Part shown: positions 61,284 through 64,000 of the stretch, one piece after another | Numbering within the stretch: the stretch's first letter is position 1 | Layout: every line of letters starts with the position of its first letter | Assembly: GCA_022736555.1 (NCBI GenBank) | Contig: DZCW01000003.1 | Coordinates: 1-64,000 of the forward strand | Reading direction: 5' to 3' | DNA from: Candidatus Saccharimonas sp. | GTDB lineage: Bacteria > Patescibacteriota > Saccharimonadia > Saccharimonadales > Saccharimonadaceae | DNA length: 64,000 nt | Program-made: the position numbers and the translations under genes | The notes under the pieces: model-generated | The model's database searches: none | Seen by the model: only the letters and a program-made list of their open reading frames with translations | What the model was told of the DNA's origin: nothing

Positions 61284-61289
61284 AGTATA
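61284..61289 (-). promoter_or_regulatory. -10 box of the 157-aa membrane protein gene, leaderless layout
   Basis: TATACT lies 6 nt before the ATG (61277). The remaining 160 bp up to the trmD terminator are AT-rich and show no gene. Confidence 0.6.
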
Positions 61290-61447
61290 AACTAAATAGA
61301 TTATAAATCACAAATGTTGTTATTTTTATCATTGTGCTTGCGCTTTTTAAATTGGTAAATTATAGTACGGATAAGCGAAAGTTACAAAAACAAACATAAT
61401 TATAAAAAACATATGTTGTGACCGATCGCTCTACGACATCCACCACA

Positions 61448-61479
61448 ACAAAAAAAGCGCCTCTGCAAAGGGGCGCTTT
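61448..61479 (-). terminator. Intrinsic terminator of trmD
   Basis: An 11-bp stem (61454-61464 with 61469-61479, one G-U pair) is closed by a 4-nt loop and followed by a T-run on the minus strand, 26 bp after the trmD stop. Confidence 0.9.
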
Positions 61480-61504
61480 CCGTCTCATTTAATCCCTATA
61501 ATTA

Positions 61505-62164
61505 TCAGTTGGGACCAGACTTTAAAGAATTTTCAGCCCGCCATTTGGCGATTTCGGCATGGTTGCCGCTAAGTAGAACTTTGGGTACTTCCATACCATT
61601 AAAAACCTCGGGGCGAGTGTATTGTGGAAATTCCAAGGTTTCACCATCGCTGAAACTCTCGATCGCCGCACTATTCTCGCCGCCCAACACCCCTGGGATT
61701 AGACGCACTATGCTATCAATAATCGTCATAGCCGGCAGTTCACCGCCAGTCAATATATAATCACCTACACTAATTTGGCTATCAACCAAACTCAAAATAC
61801 GCTCATCATAGCCCTCATAGCGACCACAAACAAAAATATAGCCATTATCACTGTCCGCCCAAGCTTGTGCCGTAGCCTGCTTCCAGCGATCCCCACGTGG
61901 GGTCATTAGCACTACTTTGGCGCTAGGATCATAGTTCTTGGCATCACCGATTGCTGCGAATAATGGTTCTGGCATTAATAACATGCCGTCACCACCGCCA
62001 TATGGTGTGTCGTCAACCTGTTTACGTGGCCCTAGGCCGAAATCTCGTAAATTAACCATGCGAAATTCAACAATCTGACGATCCTGTGCCTTCCACATCA
62101 TGGAATTATTTAGAACACCGTCAAACATTTCAGGGAATAATGTAACTACTTGGATTTTCTTCAT
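61505..62164 (-). CDS. trmD: tRNA (guanine37-N1)-methyltransferase
   Basis: TrmD methylates G37 next to the anticodon to prevent frameshifting. The 219-aa SPOUT enzyme shows VVTLFPEMF, VDDTPYGGGDGMLLMPEPL, the knot region ICGRYEGYDER (as VCGRYEGYDER) and GDYILTGGELPAM. Length is typical. It is separated from khpA by a terminator and has its own putative promoter. rimM, which usually precedes trmD, is missing here. Confidence 0.96.
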   Translation of the reverse strand: MKKIQVVTLFPEMFDGVLNNSMMWKAQDRQIVEFRMVNLRDFGLGPRKQVDDTPYGGGDGMLLMPEPLFAAIGDAKNYDPSAKVVLMTPRGDRWKQATAQAWADSDNGYIFVCGRYEGYDERILSLVDSQISVGDYILTGGELPAMTIIDSIVRLIPGVLGGENSAAIESFSDGETLEFPQYTRPEVFNGMEVPKVLLSGNHAEIAKWRAENSLKSGPN

Positions 62165-62172
62165 CTGTTACC

Positions 62173-62178
62173 ATCATA
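62173..62178 (-). promoter_or_regulatory. Putative -10 box of trmD
   Basis: TATGAT lies 8 nt before the trmD ATG, just downstream of the terminator at 62191-62215. It would restart transcription with almost no leader. A weaker match than others. Confidence 0.4.
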
Positions 62179-62190
62179 AACTATTGCCAC

Positions 62191-62215
62191 AAAAAAACCA
62201 CCCCTAGAGGTGGTT
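62191..62215 (-). terminator. Intrinsic terminator between khpA and trmD
   Basis: A 7-bp stem (62196-62202 with 62209-62215), a 6-nt loop and seven T on the minus strand. It splits the conserved rpsP-khpA-trmD unit. The 62221-62307 segment before it contains a perfect AT-rich palindrome (CAACAATATATATTGTTG) but no gene. Confidence 0.8.
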
Positions 62216-62307
62216 CTTTCGACATATAAATCTCTCAACAATATATATTGTTGCTCGCATAGAGCTTTTTATTCTCGCAGTTTAGGCATTGCCTTAACTA
62301 CTTATGA

Positions 62308-62700
62308 TTATATATCTAGGTCGTCTAGTTCCGCAAGCTCTTCACGAGTCTTTTTTGAGTAATCACTAGTGTTATCCACAGGTTCATCTGTAGAGTTTTT
62401 CACAGGCTCGCTACTAACTCCATCTGATGATGTTGTATAGTTTTCACGCTGATCGTCATTATTAACGATCTTAAGGTTATATCGAGCATCGTTTTTAGTG
62501 CCAAGCGCTCGTAATAGAGTGCGTAGACTCTGAGCGGTTACGCCACGTTTGCCAATAACTCGTCCTAAATCCTCAGGATTGACGGTCAATGATAACAAAA
62601 CACCTTTTTCATCGATTAAACGCTCAACTGAAACATCATCTGGATGTCCAACTAGCGATTTTACGATATATTCTACGAATTGTTGATCTATTGTCGACAT
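62308..62700 (-). CDS. khpA: KH-domain RNA-binding protein KhpA
   Basis: A 130-aa small RNA-binding protein. The KH domain covers residues 1-80, with GRVIGKRGVTAQSLR (GKRG loop at 50-53). KhpA is usually about 80 aa; here a 50-residue acidic, Ser/Asn/Asp-rich tail follows. The ATG has a GAGGGGA ribosome binding site. It lies between rpsP and trmD, the standard neighbourhood. Confidence 0.93.
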   Translation of the reverse strand: MSTIDQQFVEYIVKSLVGHPDDVSVERLIDEKGVLLSLTVNPEDLGRVIGKRGVTAQSLRTLLRALGTKNDARYNLKIVNNDDQRENYTTSSDGVSSEPVKNSTDEPVDNTSDYSKKTREELAELDDLDI

Positions 62701-62757
62701 ACTTATCCCCTCACCTATTCGGTCGCTACTAGTTTTTGTAATTTAATTGTATCACGT

Positions 62758-63141
62758 TTATTCTTGTGGGGTAACGTCAGCTGATTCTTCAGCTTCGACT
62801 GTTTCGACAACTTCGACTTCAGCTTTTGGCTGATTTTTGCGAAGTTTATCAGAGTGGCGAGTGTTTTTGGCTTTTTTGTTGTCAGCTTCGATAACCCATT
62901 TTGGCATCTTGACACCGGCAGTTTTTAGCAATTTAACGACACGTGGAGATGGTTGAGCACCGTTATCTAGGTATTTTTGAGCTACTTCGACTTGGATTTT
63001 AGCATCTTTGGTATGTGGGTCATAGGTACCAACATAAGCAACTACACGGCCACTTAATGGATGACGTTGAGATTCTTGTACGGCAATGCGGTATACGGCA
63101 TGACCTGTACGACCGACACGTTGCAAACGGATTGCGAGCAT
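62758..63141 (-). CDS. rpsP: 30S ribosomal protein S16
   Basis: S16 assists 30S assembly. Residues 1-80 match the family (MLAIRLQRVGRTGHAVYRIAV, VAYVGTYDPH, NGAQPSPRVVKLLKTAG). The start at 63141 is supported by family alignment and an AAGGAAG Shine-Dalgarno sequence; an in-frame upstream start would add 18 unmatched residues. The 127-aa protein has a charged C-terminal tail of about 40 residues that most S16 proteins lack. Confidence 0.95.
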   Translation of the reverse strand: MLAIRLQRVGRTGHAVYRIAVQESQRHPLSGRVVAYVGTYDPHTKDAKIQVEVAQKYLDNGAQPSPRVVKLLKTAGVKMPKWVIEADNKKAKNTRHSDKLRKNQPKAEVEVVETVEAEESADVTPQE

Positions 63142-63227
63142 AAATATATAACTTCCTTTTATCTTATCTTTAAAATTGATTTTACTCTTGGCCAATTCTA
63201 CACTGTTTTTAGCAGATAGTCAATCAG

Positions 63228-63935
63228 TTAGCGCTTGGCGTAAGCGTCTAACGCTGCCTGAGCTGCCTGTTGTTGAGCCACTTGTTTACTAGGACCGCTA
63301 CCAGTTCCCATCAATTTGTCGCCAACATAAACTCCAAGTGTAAATATCTTATCGTGATCTGGACCGGTTTCTTCGATGACACGATATTGCGGTGTCTGAT
63401 TATCAATCTGTTGCGATACCTCTTGTAGGTGGGATTTAGCATCACGCCAGCTACCAGATTCTAAAATACCATCCAGTTTACTAATAATATTGTTATGAAT
63501 AAAAGTGGCCGCATCATCATAGCCGCGCTCTAGGTAAATCGCGCCAGTTACGGCTTCGAACGCGTTGGCTAATATTTGTTGTCTAGCCCGATCACTACCT
63601 TGTTTTTCACCACGGCTCATTCTAACTAATGGTTCATACCCAAGTCCGACACCAGCAGCACCAATACTTTCAGTCCTAACTAGAGAAGCACGCCAACTAG
63701 TTAATATTCCCTCTGGTTCCGAGAAATTATGATACAAATAATCAGTTACAACCAATTCCAAAACGGCATCACCTAAAAATTCTAACCGTTCGTTATGCTC
63801 GTTGACACTTTTTTTATGTTCGTTGACGTAACTACGATGAGTCAGAGCAGTAACTAGTAGTTGAATATCCGCGAATTCAAAACCTAATTTCTCTCTGGCA
63901 AAATCTTGATATGGCGCCACCTGCATCCCGCTCAT
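63228..63935 (-). CDS. rnc: Ribonuclease III
   Basis: RNase III cuts double-stranded RNA in rRNA and mRNA processing. The 235-aa protein has the catalytic signature NERLEFLGDAVLELVVTDYLY (about 47-67) with E and D metal ligands, a second acidic pair in ANAFEAVTGAIYLERG, and a C-terminal dsRNA-binding domain (about 160-235). The ATG overlaps the stop of the upstream gene as ATGA and has an AGGAG ribosome binding site. Confidence 0.96.
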   Translation of the reverse strand: MSGMQVAPYQDFAREKLGFEFADIQLLVTALTHRSYVNEHKKSVNEHNERLEFLGDAVLELVVTDYLYHNFSEPEGILTSWRASLVRTESIGAAGVGLGYEPLVRMSRGEKQGSDRARQQILANAFEAVTGAIYLERGYDDAATFIHNNIISKLDGILESGSWRDAKSHLQEVSQQIDNQTPQYRVIEETGPDHDKIFTLGVYVGDKLMGTGSGPSKQVAQQQAAQAALDAYAKR

Positions 63936-64000
63936 AATTTCTCCTGTCTAATTCTTTTCATAGCTAACAACATTAATTTTCCAATATCTTCATATTCAAT
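63932..64000 (-). CDS. Partial gene cut by the window edge
   Basis: An open frame runs in from the right edge for 22 codons (ending LAMKRIRQEKL) and stops at TGA overlapping the rnc ATG by 4 nt. The fragment is too short to identify; the ATGA overlap is the main support that it is a real gene coupled to rnc. Confidence 0.5.
   Translation of the reverse strand: MEYEDIGKLMLLAMKRIRQEKL

Noticed and set aside
1-64000. UGA recoded as glycine (Gracilibacteria/Absconditabacteria code)
   Set aside because: TGA ends pheS, the HNH gene and the fragment before rnc in sensible positions, including ATGA overlaps, and conserved genes contain no in-frame TGA.
1-64000. CRISPR array, insertion sequence or prophage
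   Set aside because: No regularly spaced repeats, transposase, integrase or phage structural genes were seen on either strand.

Overview
The window is a gene-dense piece of a small bacterial chromosome, about 64 protein genes and one tRNA in 64 kb, with gaps rarely above 150 bp. Gene content points to the Candidate Phyla Radiation, most likely Candidatus Saccharibacteria (TM7) or a close relative. The reasons are a PilB-type ATPase, many small one-helix membrane proteins and short YtxH/DUF5663/DUF5665-like proteins, a pentose-phosphate-centred sugar operon, and almost no amino-acid, nucleotide or cofactor biosynthesis. TGA is used as a stop in several ATGA overlaps (pheS/pheT, the gene before rnc), which argues against the UGA=Gly code of Gracilibacteria/Absconditabacteria. 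The lineage is an inference; no 16S gene is present.

Layout. 1-5.5 kb: rsmD, an S1/P1-nuclease/phospholipase-C-like protein, recG, a HAD phosphatase/phosphomannomutase-like gene and tyrS, all leftward. 5.6-8.3 kb: a rightward class A penicillin-binding protein. 8.3-16 kb: a clpC / HExxH membrane protein / radA / PIN-TRAM block that resembles the Firmicutes clpC-radA-yacL neighbourhood, then nusA and an exported HNH nuclease. 16-26 kb: an M13 metallopeptidase, an rnhB-yraN fusion beside rplS, a pilB/gspE ATPase, two methyltransferase-type genes and dnaE. 26-32 kb: three small envelope proteins, galU and gatCAB with a HEPN-like membrane protein inserted between gatA and gatB. 32-36 kb: a DEAD-box helicase with a long structured leader, uvrB and a SLOG-fold protein. 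36-41 kb: a seven-gene operon rpiB-rpe-tktN-tktC-fba-pfkB-unknown. 41-49 kb: rel, ppa, trxB, an FKBP isomerase, pheST. 49-56 kb: an unusual aquaporin, rmuC, PAP2 phosphatase, a glycosyltransferase and an MgtA-type P-ATPase. 56-60 kb: a lone radical-SAM gene preceded by a rod-like inverted-repeat element, a peptidase E, small coiled-coil genes and tRNA-Gln. 60-64 kb: two membrane proteins, then trmD, khpA, rpsP, rnc and the end of one more gene.

Together these genes cover translation and tRNA charging, DNA repair and replication, protein quality control, cell-envelope building and a non-oxidative pentose-phosphate route. The most unexplained signals are: the 17-bp inverted repeat enclosing a GC-rich, rod-like folding element at 55802-55939; a recurring promoter layout in which the -10 box lies only 6-7 nt before the start codon (probable leaderless mRNAs); a terminator-like hairpin in the nusA leader; the HEPN-motif protein inside gatCAB; and an aquaporin that lacks the selectivity-filter arginine and ends in six cysteines.
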